Shown: positions 37,513 to 49,502, counted from the first letter of the stretch. The stretch is 64,000 nt of DNA from Oehlia diaphana (GCA_003833135.1 QZLH01000380.1:30568-94567), one strand, 5' to 3'. Numbers and translations: made by a program. Notes: generated by a model from the sequence alone, not told the origin.

Positions 37513-37965
37513 TAGCTTATTTTTGTTCATCAATCAGGCATTATTATTTAACAAAGTAAAAACATATGAACGTATTCTTTATTTTTTAAACTACGAAAAC
37601 GTGTATTGTATGCAGGACGTAATATGTGATAGTATACTTTGACTAATTTTGTTTTTTCATGAACTATTATAGGCTCATAAATCATAATATGCTAAACTAA
37701 ATCATATCCCACATTCCCACATTATGTTGTCATAATTTTTTTACTTTCTTCTAAAGTTATCTAAATCAATCAAATGGCTTCCGAATTAATAAGTATAATG
37801 AACTTTTTATGACAGATTAGGTATAGTCCTGGCGCTAAGAATTAGAAATAAATAAACTTGGTGACGGTCGATCAAATTCTCTATTTTGATGAAATTTCTT
37901 CGTGAAACAACAATTCATTCAAATTTAAAAGATAATCGAACCAAAAATATATTAAATCTTCGTTC

Positions 37966-39436
37966 ATGGGTTATCCCAAAAAAATTGATAAAAGATATTG
38001 ATCCTAACGAGGTTCAAAAATTTAAAGAATCATTTGATAATAATATTACTAAAGTATTAACAGAAGATGATGAAGGATATGAAGAGAGTAGTATAACGAG
38101 ATGGGCCGATAACTCAATTAGAAAAGCAGGAATTGTTTGTTCAAGCGACATGTCTTAATGATATTGTTAAAACTGTTAATTTTGCTAATAAAAATAATTT
38201 GGATTTTGCAGTATGTTGTGGTGGTCATTCAACTTCTGGTAGCTCAAGTTCTGAAGAATGAATAGTATTAAATATGAGAAAATTAAATAATTTAAGAGTT
38301 GATACTGGAAAGAAATTAATTTATGCTCAAGGAGGTTCATTGTTCGGTGAAGTTGATAGTGAAGCTGGGTTAGCTACCGTAGGAGGTATAGTTCATCGGT
38401 GGATTATCATTAGGAGTTGGGTTTTGTTACTTAACAAATAAACATGGATTAAGCTACAATAGTTACTGCAGATGGTGAAGTAAGAGAATTATCAGCAAAC
38501 AAGAATGAAGATTTATTTTGGGCGATTATCGGATGTGGAATTAATTTTGGTGTTGTTTATGAATTTATTTTTAAAGCTCATGAACAAAAAGAAATTGTCG
38601 TCGGTTTTTTATCATTTCCTGGCGAAAAATTAGATTCGGCCGTTGAAGCCACTAATACATGGCTTAAAAATCGTGGAACTGATGAAAACATCACCTTTAT
38701 AATTAATAGACTCCCTCCGGAAAATAAGGTATTATAATATCCTAGCTTATATAATATATATTATAACGCAGTTATTTACGTTTTTGATTCTTTTCAGCAA
38801 ACCATCAAGTTCGTATTATTTCTAATGATCCATCATCCATCGGAGCAAGTTTTTCGAAAAAAAAAATTTTCAAATTATTTATGAATGTGGTGAACCAATA
38901 TTTGAAAAAGTAGAACGTATGCCATATCCCAAATTAAATATGTTATTGGATGAATCCTCCAACTATGGAATTCGTAAAGCAGTACACAGCGCGCAAATTG
39001 ATCATTTTAATATCTCAAGCGTTCGTGAAGTCTATGATTCTTTTGTTAATTATACAAATGAAAATCCGGAAGCCACTTACTCATTTATCGCAATTGGTTT
39101 AATTGATGGCAAAAAAATTGCTTCAATACCTTCTGATTCTACAGCATTTCATCCTCGTAAACAATTTTATAATATAGCTATATTCAAAGATGGAAAACTT
39201 AACATTATGATAAAATTGCTTATAATTGGGGAAAAAATGTTCAAAGTATTTTTAATAAAGATGGAGATAAATCTCTTTAGGTTAATTTTATCGATATTAC
39301 TACAGAACATGTATATAAAAATGAAGAGATGTCGACAGCACCCTTTCTGAATAAGACGTTTGGATCATATTTTCTTTCAATTCTTTTAATTCTTCATAAT
39401 TTTTACCCATACATTTTTCATCTTCCCATAATGTAT
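37966..39436 (+). pseudogene. FAD-linked BBE-type oxidase, copy 2 (broken, 3' end inverted)
   Basis: Near-identical to copy 1 over most of its length, including the same frame slip at GTTCATCGGTGGATTATC (about 38391). Extra damage: a frame change right after the ATG at 37966, an inserted T in GAATTGTTTGTTCAAG (about 38132), a TGA where copy 1 has GGAGGA (near 38258), and indels in exon 2 (38862-38880). The intron (about 38729-38797) is kept. After AATGAAGAGATG (about 39330) the remaining BBE tail appears on the opposite strand up to about 39436: read in reverse it gives GKNYEELKELK, the equivalent of [13 protein letters not shown] in copy 1. Clearly dead. Confidence 0.8.
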
Positions 39437-39840
39437 TAGATAGAATTTTTTAAATGAGCCGTATATTATATTATCCAATAAAAATTTATGATATTTAACG
39501 AAATTAATTTTAAAAAGTCAAATATAAAATATAAATGTTAATATTTTGTCACATTAATACATAAATAGATTTGAGTAATTGTGCACTGCTTTTTTAACAA
39601 CTCTATTGATTGCATATAAATTTTTCTTTTTTCTTCTGATATAAGTGTTGATGTTCTAATCGTGCTTGTTGTTGTAATAATTTTTCTGTTAAATGATGGG
39701 TCTGGTGTCATTACTGATATGAGCGTATTTGATATTTATACATATATAAATTATTTAATATTTTTGGAATATCAAAATTTGTGAGTTTATAATTATTATA
39801 ACGTTTTTTATATGAATCTTAAAAATCGCTTTCTTTATCG

Positions 39841-39983
39841 TAAAAATCGTTATACCGCATAGCCGTCATATCGAGTGATTTCGAGTCCTGACTGTAATTT
39901 CATTTGACAAATGATTTAATTCAAAAATTGTTTGGGATTTTTTCATTGAACCGGAGGGTTCGTTATATCAAGTTCTGACTGTA
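39841..39983 (-). mobile_element. Two pogo/Tigger-like terminal repeats, right type
   Basis: On the minus strand 39896 begins TACAGTCAGGACTCGAAATC and 39982 begins TACAGTCAGAACTTGATATA. Both match the left-type end at 32149 and are 86 bp apart in the same orientation. Either two solo ends or one end inserted beside another. Confidence 0.55.
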
Positions 39984-40105
39984 GTAAGAAAGCTGAAAAA
40001 GTCCTGAAAAAAGAAAATAGATCACATGTTAGTATTTTATCATCTATCAGTGAAGATTTATTAGAACGTTTAGCAGAAATCACGTTAGTTTATCACAGAA
40101 AATAA
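39983..40105 (+). other. Short exon-like ORF remnant
   Basis: Directly after the pogo-like end, 40 codons read open to TAA at 40103-40105: SKKAEKVLKKENRSHV, then SILSSISEDLLERLAEITL. It is hydrophilic, with a plausible helical segment. Without ATG or clear partner exon it is best treated as a fossil. Confidence 0.3.
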
Positions 40106-40327
40106 ACGTAAAAATACTAAACAATAAGGTGGCAATGAAAAATTTGATTAGTCAGAAATTAAATTGACAGATCAATTGAATTACTATTCCCGATGGTCAA
40201 AAGATATGGAAGTGCTTTTTTTTTCATAAAGTTACGCTAATCTAATTGGCTAAAATTTTTAGCGACCGTTAATGGAATATATGTATAAAAGAGATCGTTC
40301 AAAGCACAACTTTTTTCATAATAAGTA

Positions 40328-40413
40328 TTATTTATTTCATGGGGAGTTGGGAATAATAGGCTTTTTTTCCCGAAGGGAAAAAAACCCTAATGTTCCCTTC
40401 CCATGAAATAAAT
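40328..40413. repeat. 86-bp near-perfect hairpin
   Basis: TTATTTATTTCATGGGGAG (left arm) and CTTCCCATGAAATAAATGG (right arm); the arms run inward to TTTTTTTCCC-GAA-GGGAAAAAAA at 40362-40382. The loop is only a few bases. Confidence 0.85.
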
Positions 40414-40416
40414 GGG

Positions 40417-40621
40417 TAATCCCCTGGAGCGTGTCACTCATTAAATATTAACTATTTTAACTATTTTAAACTAAAATTAGTAATTTCCCGGCTATCTATA
40501 TGAGACCGGGGAAATAACTAAACGAAGATTCCCGGTCATTTATAAACTCAGCTAATCACTCGCAATTTTTAAAAATTAGTATGAAGGTGATCATGAGTGA
40601 CACTTAGTGCGACGGGGATTA
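40417..40621. mobile_element. MITE with TAATCCCC...GTGTCACTCAT ends (205 bp)
   Basis: Left end TAATCCCCTGGAGCGTGTCA; right end on the minus strand TAATCCCCGTCGCACTAAGT followed by GTCACTCAT. An inner inverted pair TTTCCCGG...CCGGGGAAA lies at 40483-40512. Confidence 0.75.
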
Positions 40622-40630
40622 ATAATAATA

Positions 40631-40906
40631 TATTACCGTACCGCACTGCACATAATACCCCGGGTATTATACAAAATACTTGATTTAAAAATTATATAAT
40701 ACCCGTGGGTACTTTGTGAGATACCGGTAAGGGGGGGGGGAGTGGAGTACGTAATAATTTTAACCAGAATTAAGCTAAAGTTACCAGAATTAAGGGGGTA
40801 CTAATTAAGAGTAAAAATTTTATATCTAGAAAACACTCGGGTCTTATAACGTGGGGTACTAACTTTGGGGGATACTTTAAGCAGTGCGGTGCGGTACGGT
40901 AATGTA
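40631..40906. mobile_element. MITE with TATTACCGTACCGCACTGC ends (276 bp)
   Basis: Left TATTACCGTACCGCACTGC; right, on the minus strand, TACATTACCGTACCGCACCG then CACTGC. The core holds ATACCCGGGTATT-like palindromes, a run of 10 G at about 40732 and TTACCAGAATTAAG twice. A decayed core fragment recurs at 45258-45320. Confidence 0.75.
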
Positions 40907-41188
40907 ATAAATTTAGTTAAGACTATAAGCATAATTATTTATTGCTTAGTCTCATCCTCGTTTAATGAATATTCGCTTTGCTGTTTATTTCACATGGATT
41001 TATTTCAAATAAAAATGGAAAGATTATCACACTATTTCGAACAATTTTTATAAAGTATTTTGGAAGTATAATCTTGTATACTTTTCAAATATTATATTAT
41101 TGAAAATTTTTATAGACTAATGCATTCAGTGTACATTCTAAATTAAGCTGATTGAAGGTCAACGCTTTATCGCAAATCAAAATGTATC

Positions 41189-41391
41189 TACAGTCAGCCC
41201 CCTTTATAGTCACACCCCTCGGGACCGAAAAAAAAGGGTGTGATTATAAAAAAAGTCATATGTTGTGACTATAGAGGAGGTTTTTCTAATATATTTATTA
41301 GTACATTGGGCCAAAATATGGTGTGCTTATTAAAGGGGAATTTTATATGATGTGATTATACGGGGGGTGACTATATAGGGGGTCGACTGTA
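41189..41391. mobile_element. pogo/Tc1-type MITE with TA target duplication (199 bp)
   Basis: TA-CAGTCAGCCCCCTTTATA at the left and TATAGGGGGTCGACTG-TA at the right; the arms extend inward through AGTCACACCCC/GGGGGGTGACTAT. The flanking TA on both sides fits a Tc1/mariner/pogo target site. An inner pair GTGTGATTATAAA/TTGTGACTATA is present. No coding capacity. Confidence 0.85.
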
Positions 41392-44203
41392 TTTTGTTAT
41401 ACTTCAACCATACACTGTATATTTCATACAAAGTAAAATTCGAGTAACAAAAGAGCGACTTTTATTAAAAGTTTCAAAATCCTGATAAAATAGAGACACT
41501 TTATTTACCGAAGTGATGTTATCGTAAACTTAACGTTAGTCGCGCCTCGTGCGCAATCTTAAGTTGATCGTAATGATTGGGCATCGTTAACCAGCCACAT
41601 TAAGGGAAACGCTTGAATCAATTTTTTTCCAAAAGCTTAAAATTTATTATGTGAGAATTCCAATATTTGAATGATCAAGATCACGTACCGTCATACCGAG
41701 CATTTAATAATTAAAAGCTTCTGCTGAGCTAAATATTTAACTTATTTCATTATGTTAGTAATGGATAGCGAAATCAAACTTTATATTATAATTTATATTA
41801 TGGATTCAAGACATCAAAACGCGTACTATCAGGTATTTATTTTAAATAATGAAATAAATCTGTAAAAATGTCAAAAATGATTTATATTTTTATATCAATT
41901 TTTTTTTTAATATTCAATTTTAAACGTAATATTTCCAGAATTTTCTTTTTTTATACATTCACTTATTAAGTATAATTATGGTAAGTATGATGAAAAAAAA
42001 ATAATGATAGAAAAATTAAAACATACAAAATAAACAAAATAAAAATATTTATATTGTATTCATTCATTCATTACCCAATTTTTTATAATGTCATGCGTGT
42101 AGATATCGTGACGATTTTTCTTTTTTTACCATAGTAGTATTTTACCATAATAGTATTTTATCATAATATTATCATAATATTATCATAATATTATTTTAAC
42201 TTATTATCAACTATTTACAGTAAATTTATTTTTAGTTTTATTTAAGTTTTACACCTACACTTAATCCGAATTGTATATCATTACTATATTTCATTGAATA
42301 ATTGTAAAAAAGATCGTTAAATGTGATACAGTTTTAAATTTGTTATTAAATACATTAAAGATCGTAGTATTTTAAGTAATCTATGTATATTATTGTATTG
42401 ATAATAAATATTATTATTTATTGTTCAAATTAATTCATGAAGTAATAAAGAAATCTAATTATAGTAAAAAAAATCTAAATCATTCATTACTTGAGAGAGA
42501 ACATTTAGAACATTTAAACAATAAAAATTTAGGTAACATAAATATTTATTACTTAATTTAGGGATTTCTTTATTGATTATTTAATCAAAAAATTTATTAA
42601 CTTAAAAAATAATAATAATAAAATTCATATTAACCCCATGCATTGTAGATCTATTTAATTAAGTGTGTTATATAATATATATTAAATTTTTATTATTAAT
42701 TCTATAGAAGTAAATTTTTAAAGGTTCTTATCTTAAATAGTTATAAATTTTATTACTTACAAAACGCCAAGGAATAGTAATAATCATAAATAATTCAATT
42801 TATTTATACACAATTTTTCTTGATCGTTGAGACGTCAACACTTTACATAATCACGTGACTATAGCGGTAAATCACGTTTAGAATTATACAGTATAGTTGT
42901 TAATACAATTTACATTTTTTTTTTACTTTATTTACTTGTTAACCTTAAAGAGAGTATTCGGCTTCAATTTCTACCGATAAAGCATATTATGGGAATAACG
43001 TAAGCATTATTAAAAAGGGTATAGCGTATATGTAATTAGTAATCAAAGAAAAGGAATCTATAACATGATTACTAAAATATTTGGATGTTTTCTAATGTCG
43101 ATAAATGCTGTGGATCGTATTACCAGATAATTAATGCAGGTGTTAACATAACTGGAACAAAGTGAATGCATTATGAAATATCAACCAAATAAAATGACAG
43201 GTTTGGCGTTATTGCATCATTATTAAACGCTTGATATTAATAACAACTATGAATCATGATACATTAAATTATTCTGATGGATGCTGATACAGGTACGATA
43301 ATCAAACGCCAAGCATTATGATACGAAAAATAAACCTAAAAGTAGCTACATAATGATTTTCTACAATTATTTGTCTGATCCTTGTAACAGATTTATCAAA
43401 ATAAATCGTGTGGGGATATCGATTTAAAAGAAGATATTGATTTATTATATTCATTTAATAATTGATACTATGCTCTAGGACTATAGTTAATTAACAATTT
43501 TTAACTTGTAATGAAATCTTATCCAAAGAAAAATTTTTTTTTCTAACAAACGAATCAATTATTTCCATATAAAGATGACTTATTTTACGAATTTAGATTA
43601 AATAATGATATTGTTACATAATATAATCATGTGCATTTAATATTTGGTCTCTAACTGTATCACACTTAATGATCGATAATCAATAAATAGAATATAGTAA
43701 TGATATACACAAAGAGAAAGGGATAACCGCTATAAATATATGATACATAAATAAAACTATCCGTAAAATTAATTTTTGTAACAAATATGACAAATCTAAT
43801 TATAAAGTTATTACAGTAAAATTCGCAGAGAATAAATAGCGAATAGATAAAGATTATTATGGATTTAAACATAATTCTGGCCGAGATAATTTTGGCTCGA
43901 GTTAAAAAGTTCTGGCAAAAGATTATCCTGGCTCGCATCAAATATTATGTGTTATGGCAATATATCTTTTAAACTCCCCTAGAATAAAATTATTAACGAA
44001 TAGCACCGTGTGGTTTATCGGCAAACAAATTTAATACGATAGCACTATAGTTATACATTTCTAGAAATAAGCACCGGTCGAGGCCATCATAATGTGGGCC
44101 AAAATCGTTGTAGTTCTGACAAAGGTAAACAATAAGTCGAGGACAAATTGAAAATTAAAAATTAGAAATATCCTCGTTAAAAAAAAATTTTATTATTCTT
44201 TAA
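41392..44203. other. Gene-free AT-rich region
   Basis: No supported gene. A short tandem patch at about 43870-43937 repeats a 16-bp unit like ATTTTGGCTCGAG (four diverged copies). (ATAATATTATC)-type repeats lie at 42150-42195. Confidence 0.5.
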
Positions 44204-44791
44204 TTAATACAACTCATCATTGTTTTTAATATAAACAACAAATTTCTTTCCAATAACATTCTTTCGTATCTTTCTATGATTCTGATTGAGATTACATTTA
44301 TTATCGATTGAAATTAACTTTGTAACAAAAATAAAATTTTTAATTCCACCCTCTCTTTTATTAATGAATAAATTATCATTCCCAATTACAATTTTAGTAG
44401 TACCTTTAGCACCTTTATCATCATCATCGAAATCTTCAATTTCAAAATAAAAATTGGAAAAATCATTCCGAGTAACCCGAGTAACATTATTAATTTCTCC
44501 TGAAACTTGAATAATTCCATTTGAAAATTGTGAGAAATTAATTATTCCAATTTCATTCTCATCATTCGTAAATTTACTTTTAATCACTTTTGTAACTTTA
44601 CATCCTATCGGAATATCTTCTTGAAATAGGTTTAAATATGTATTGTTATTATTATCAGGACCCGTAATTGTCGAATTATTTTCGTTAATAGTCAATTGAA
44701 ATAATAATTCAACTGGACTTTGTATGTGTGTCACAAGTATCCAAAGACATACAGATAATACCATTATGGCCAACGTTAAATCGGATGCCAT
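44204..44791 (-). CDS. Small secreted or membrane-anchored protein, unknown family
   Basis: Single exon, 195 aa. Residues about 5-23 form a hydrophobic signal or anchor (LTLAIMVLSVCLWILVTHI). The rest is hydrophilic and Asn-rich, with only two Cys (IGCKV and DNKCN), an acidic patch FEIEDFDDDDKG and several NxS/T sites (NNST, NNT, NFS, NVT) that could carry N-glycans, which fits an extracellular fate. No domain recognised. A second overlapping frame upstream (44709-44948) is a shadow. It may be a species-specific secreted protein. Confidence 0.65.
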   Translation of the reverse strand: MASDLTLAIMVLSVCLWILVTHIQSPVELLFQLTINENNSTITGPDNNNNTYLNLFQEDIPIGCKVTKVIKSKFTNDENEIGIINFSQFSNGIIQVSGEINNVTRVTRNDFSNFYFEIEDFDDDDKGAKGTTKIVIGNDNLFINKREGGIKNFIFVTKLISIDNKCNLNQNHRKIRKNVIGKKFVVYIKNNDELY

Positions 44792-45336
44792 TTTTTTTAA
44801 TTATGATATAATAAGAAAAGATTTTTTTTTTTCTTTTTCTTGAGAAGAAAAGGTAAAATAAAGGTAGGCGGAATATTCTGGTGAGTTTCAGTAAAAGCAT
44901 TTCTTTTTGGGCGTATTTTTTGTTTTTGTTGATCACACTTTGTAACAATCAAAGTTTATAAAGTTTTACTTATTATTTCTTTTTATTTAGAAATAAACGT
45001 GTAACAAAGTAACAGTGATTTTTGATAATCTTACTATTTTATAAATATAATAAATATACTTTTTATCTCAACAATCTTGGTACAAATATACAATTTTAGC
45101 ATTTTTATTTTTTTTTTTTTGTGTTATATATATTACATTTTGAGTATTTTATTATTAAAATACAAAATTTAGTTATATGAATTAAAAAATACTAAAACAT
45201 TCCGCGCACAATATAAATATTAAAACTTACTGTAATTGTAAGATACAGTAACACTAATTAATACCCACGGCTACTTTGTGCGATAAAAGAAGCTTAATTA
45301 CCAGAATTTAAAAGGCTTTTAAGAATTAAATTATTT
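44792..45336. other. Intergenic with a decayed MITE fragment
   Basis: AATACCCACGGCTACTTTGT and TTACCAGAATTTAA at 45258-45310 match the core of the element at 40631-40906. Otherwise AT-rich and without a gene. Confidence 0.5.
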
Positions 45337-46375
45337 TTATTTGGTTTTATTCGGTAACATTTGATGAAGAGATTTACTACGAAGACAAATTCCTATAATA
45401 AATAACAAAAAAAAAAAAAAATTAAAAAAAGTTGTAAATTAAATCATTAATAAATAATAACATATTAAAATACGTACCAATAATTGCTGCTATTAAGATT
45501 AAAAAAATAATAAGTAAGAACGTTAACCAAAACTTTTTCGTAAATTTTTTTGTTTCAACATCTCTCCAAGGCATCTCCCATAATTCTTTCCAAAAATTTA
45601 ATTTATTAGATTTATATTCTTCACCCTTTTCGCTTGCATTTAAATCATTATTTACGTAATTATTATCTTCAGAACCAGATGATGAAGCGTATTGTAGTTG
45701 AGATTCATCAATTTGAGATTCCTGAGATTCATCAACTTGAGATTCGTCAATTTGTGATAAATTTGATGAATGAGTAATAAATCTAACTTTTTTCTTAATA
45801 GTATTATTATTATTATTATCTAGGCTTGAAGATAAATTACTTTTATTTGAATCTAATAAAGAAAATTTTGATAAAATTGGACTCGAAGAATATGGTTCAG
45901 GAATCCAAGATGTATCATAAGGATTTAATAAAGGATTTAAATGTTTTAATTCTTCCATATTTCCTACTATATTTTTATTTTCTACTATATTTTCTTTTTC
46001 TTTTTCTTTTTCCTTTTCTTTTTCCTTTTCCTTTTGGTTATTTCCATTTACATCTACATTATTAAGTGAGTCAGTATTAAATATTTTATCATAAAGACTT
46101 AAATTATCAAGTAAAGAATAATTTTCATCTAAATTAATAGATTTTGTTTCAAAAGAATAATTTAAATTTTTTATGCTTCTTTGATAATATTTGGAACGAG
46201 ATGAATTACGACGTACTGGCATAGGAGGGTCATTTATTGTTGTCGTAAAATGTACCGGTGGCGGTATAGCTGTATCTGAATTTATCGTAGCTGTAGATAT
46301 GCGAAGGGATGTTCTTTTACTCGAAATTGAATTATTTGAGTTTCTTTTATCAACTTGTAAATCTTGCATCTTCAT
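45337..46375 (-). CDS. Disordered protein with one C-terminal membrane helix
   Basis: Two exons (46375-45478, 45392-45337), 317 aa. The intron has GTACGT and TTATTATAG, and the 18-codon second exon ends SKSLHQMLPNKTK. Reading through instead stops at 45422 with a hydrophobic tail. Residues 1-270 are Ser/Asn/Glu-rich with a (KE)n run (about 115-128), an NNNNN run and repeated QIDESQ/QVDESQ units (about 205-225). Residues about 282-298 (LTFLLIIFLILIAAII) form a single membrane helix near the end, so it may be a tail-anchored or type II protein facing the cytosol. The stretch KFWKELWEMPWRDVE-like just before the helix looks the most conserved. Family unknown. Confidence 0.65.
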
Positions 46376-47696
46376 TTAATATTTTTATTTTTATTTCAAT
46401 TATTAGGAGGGAAAAGTTAAAAAAAAAAAAAAAAAAAATTATTTTTTTTTGGGTACATTTTTTTTAACAATGAAATGGTAGTCAAGTATTATATGAATAA
46501 ATATGGCGTAGTAAAATAAATTATAAATAAATTTGTCACACAGAAAAACTTCCCATTGTCAGTATAAATTGCACCAAAGATTATTTATTTATTTATTTAC
46601 AACAAAATACAAACTTATCATTTTATAGTAAACATCTTTTTTTATTTAAAAAGAGTTTATTTTTGGAAAATCTTGTATCAAATTTTCGGAATATGAAAAA
46701 GTACCTTTTTATGGTTAGTTTATTTGATCTACCAAAAAAGAAAACTTGTAATACGAATAATCGTTGACTTTTTTTAATTTTGTAAAAACCGGTAAAAAAA
46801 AAAATTTAATTTTCTATTTATAGAAATTATCTATAAATTGATTTTATTTGGGCTGAACTTCCAAAAATAAAAAAATTTCCTTAATAAAATTTTACAATAA
46901 ATAAAAAACCGGAGATTGACTACTTAAATTATGTTAATTGTTTTTACTAGGCTAACTGTCTTTTAATTTTTTAATCAAATTTTTTTATTACCTATTTATT
47001 TAAATATATTAAATATATGTATACAATTTTTTTTGTATTACTTAAAATCGCTATTAAGATTTAACCCATGTAAATTATATTAATTATACAATATATTGTA
47101 AAAGAAATTTTTATAAATGCAAAACCAATTTATAATATAACATCAATTAACTTGTTCAAAGTGCATACATCCCGTAAATTCTTAGTAGAAAATTTAATTC
47201 AATTTCGTGAGTAAAGAATTTTCTCGTTGAAACTGCTAAAATTATTTCGTTAGGTGTTAACAATTTTTTTGATATAATACGAATTCTTTAATTTTACTAA
47301 TTGGATAATTGACATTAAAATATTTTTTGTCACAAAAAGATGTAGCTTAGGCTTTCAAGGATATATCAATAAATTTAGCATTATATAATTAGCGTGTATA
47401 ATATAATACAATTATTCAAATTATTCAACTGATTAGATTTTTTCTATTTTAGTTTAAATCACTGCATAAGTAAAAATCCTCAGCCAATATAAATTTCTAA
47501 TAAAATAATAATTATAAAAAAAAATGGGTTTTTTAAATATCTAAAAATACATTGAAAATATCGTACTTGTAAGAATATTTCCTAAGGTATACTTGTAAAA
47601 TTATCAATAAATTTAGTAGGAAAGATATCATTAAGAATATGTGAAATCTTTACGTAAAAAATTCATATATTTAAAAACCTTTTTTATGAGTTTGCC

Positions 47697-47985
47697 ACAC
47701 AACCATAATATAATCGACAGTCTATAATCCCGACACCAAGATCCCGACAAACCCAAATCCCGTTGAAATAAAATCCCGATAGTCACAAATTCCGACAGTT
47801 AAAAATCTTGACAATCAAAGTCCCAATTTTTTTTTTTTTTTTAAAAAAAATATAATTTTAAAAATGCAGCGACGCAGTAACGGGTTAATTTTATTAAATT
47901 GTTTGCAAATTTTATTAATATAATGCAAATTAACTAAAGTTACTATATAACTATATTATTAATGAAAATTAAAATTTTCTGACTT
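47697..47985. mobile_element. Truncated CCCGACA-type element (second copy)
   Basis: ACAACCATAATATAATCGAC, AGTCTATAATCCCGACACC, AACCCAAATCCCGTTGAAAT, then a poly-T/A block and ATTGTTTGCAAATTTTATTA with TGCAAATTAACTAAAGTTAC. The same blocks in the same order occur on the minus strand of 36835-37081. Only one end is recognisable here. Confidence 0.7.
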
Positions 47986-49061
47986 TTACAGTTCTACATT
48001 AATTCCTTCAAATAACAAAACTGTAATTATTAGTAAAAGCTGCTTCGAGAGGTCAATATTACGAAACTTTTCAAGTATATTGTAAGTATACCCTTTGATT
48101 AAGCCATATTTCTATAAGAACACATTATTATATTTGAAATTAAGATAGTTTATTATTTCCTTGTAATAGATATGTAATAAATCTATGCTACTATAATAAC
48201 AATATGCTAAAGATATATTTATGACTACTTATATTAATAAATATAATAAAATTACTGTAATTGTCAGTTGACAACTTTAAAAATAATTTAGGAATTTAAT
48301 GGATTGCATTGACAAAAGTAATTCATAAATTTTTTAAGATGTCAATAAGAGAATCATTAAAGGAATTATTAGACTATTTAAAAAAAATAATATTATTGAT
48401 TATAAATCATAATTTCATTTATTTGGTGTCAATTGTTATACTTGATAATTAAAAAATATGTTATAAGTCTGTTTACAGATATGAATCAAATAATAATTCT
48501 ATTGATTTCTTTCTTTTTTTTAAAAAAAAATTTCAAGTTACTACTACTTCCAATTGTTGATATAATTATATGCTTAAATTATAGTTATGATGTTATGATA
48601 ATAAAAAATGAATTTATAAAATATTTTTATAAAAATATATAACTTCATTTTTATTCTAATTTATGTAAAAAGAGAGACAACAATCAATTATATACTTTGA
48701 TCTTCTTTCACATGTTTTACATGCAAATTACTTTGGAAAATTTTAAACTATTGTTATCAAAAATCAAAATCAAAATCATATGCATTCTACATTACATTAT
48801 TTTTAATATAAAGAGGAAATATTAGATGTTGTCAAGAAAGTTTCAATTAGAATTATTTTATCAAAAAGTAAAGAATTCTCAAAATTATTATAACTAAAAA
48901 AAAAAATAATAATAAAATTGGTATCATTATTCAAAGAACATTTAAGCTAAAAGCCTACAACTGAGACATTGAACCTAACATAAATAAAATGAAGCTCAAA
49001 TTTCCATTAATTGAATAATATGCTCAGTTAATGAGTACAGTATGTTGTAATATAAACATAT

Positions 49062-49187
49062 ACTTTGTATAGTGACTTATCTCAACATGTCCATATTTAT
49101 GATTCTTGTATTTTTATGTTTAAGAGTGATGAAATCATGGACACATGTTGAAGAGATAAGTTATATTTCTTTTATAGTATTCAAAGT
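49062..49187. mobile_element. 126-bp palindromic MITE-like element
   Basis: ACTTTGTATAGTGACTTATC, TCAACATGTCCAT on the left; on the minus strand of the right end ACTTTGAATACTATAAAAG, AACTTATCTCTTCAACATGT, GTCCATGATT. Arms of about 45-60 bp with small indels. Confidence 0.7.
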
Positions 49188-49471
49188 TCATTGATTTATA
49201 AAGGCTATGGTTAATAGTTGTAAATTTTAAATATTTATCAGAAAAAGTATCCATTCAATAATTTTAATTACATAGACTACTTACAGACATATGAATGGAT
49301 CTGGTTGGGAAATCTACAGCTGATACTAATAAAATTTAATTAGTATAGTCGATACTATACTTTATATTGTAATGCCAATAGAGATTTTAAAAAATAACAA
49401 TCAAATGCATATCTGATATGTTCACATTCACACATAAGCCCTAAAAAATTTATTAGGATAGAATTAGGAAT

Positions 49472-49502
49472 TTAGGTTAGGGTTAGGGTTAGTGTTAGGG
49501 TT
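49472..49502 (+). repeat. Short interstitial TTAGGG array
   Basis: TTAGGTTAGGGTTAGGGTTA then GTGTTAGGGTTA, five units with one variant. Confidence 0.85.

Noticed and set aside
39590..39720. Minus-strand stretch resembling a Gln-rich exon (EKLLQQQARLEHQHLYQKKK)
   Set aside because: Short, no start, no splice partners; chance or fossil.
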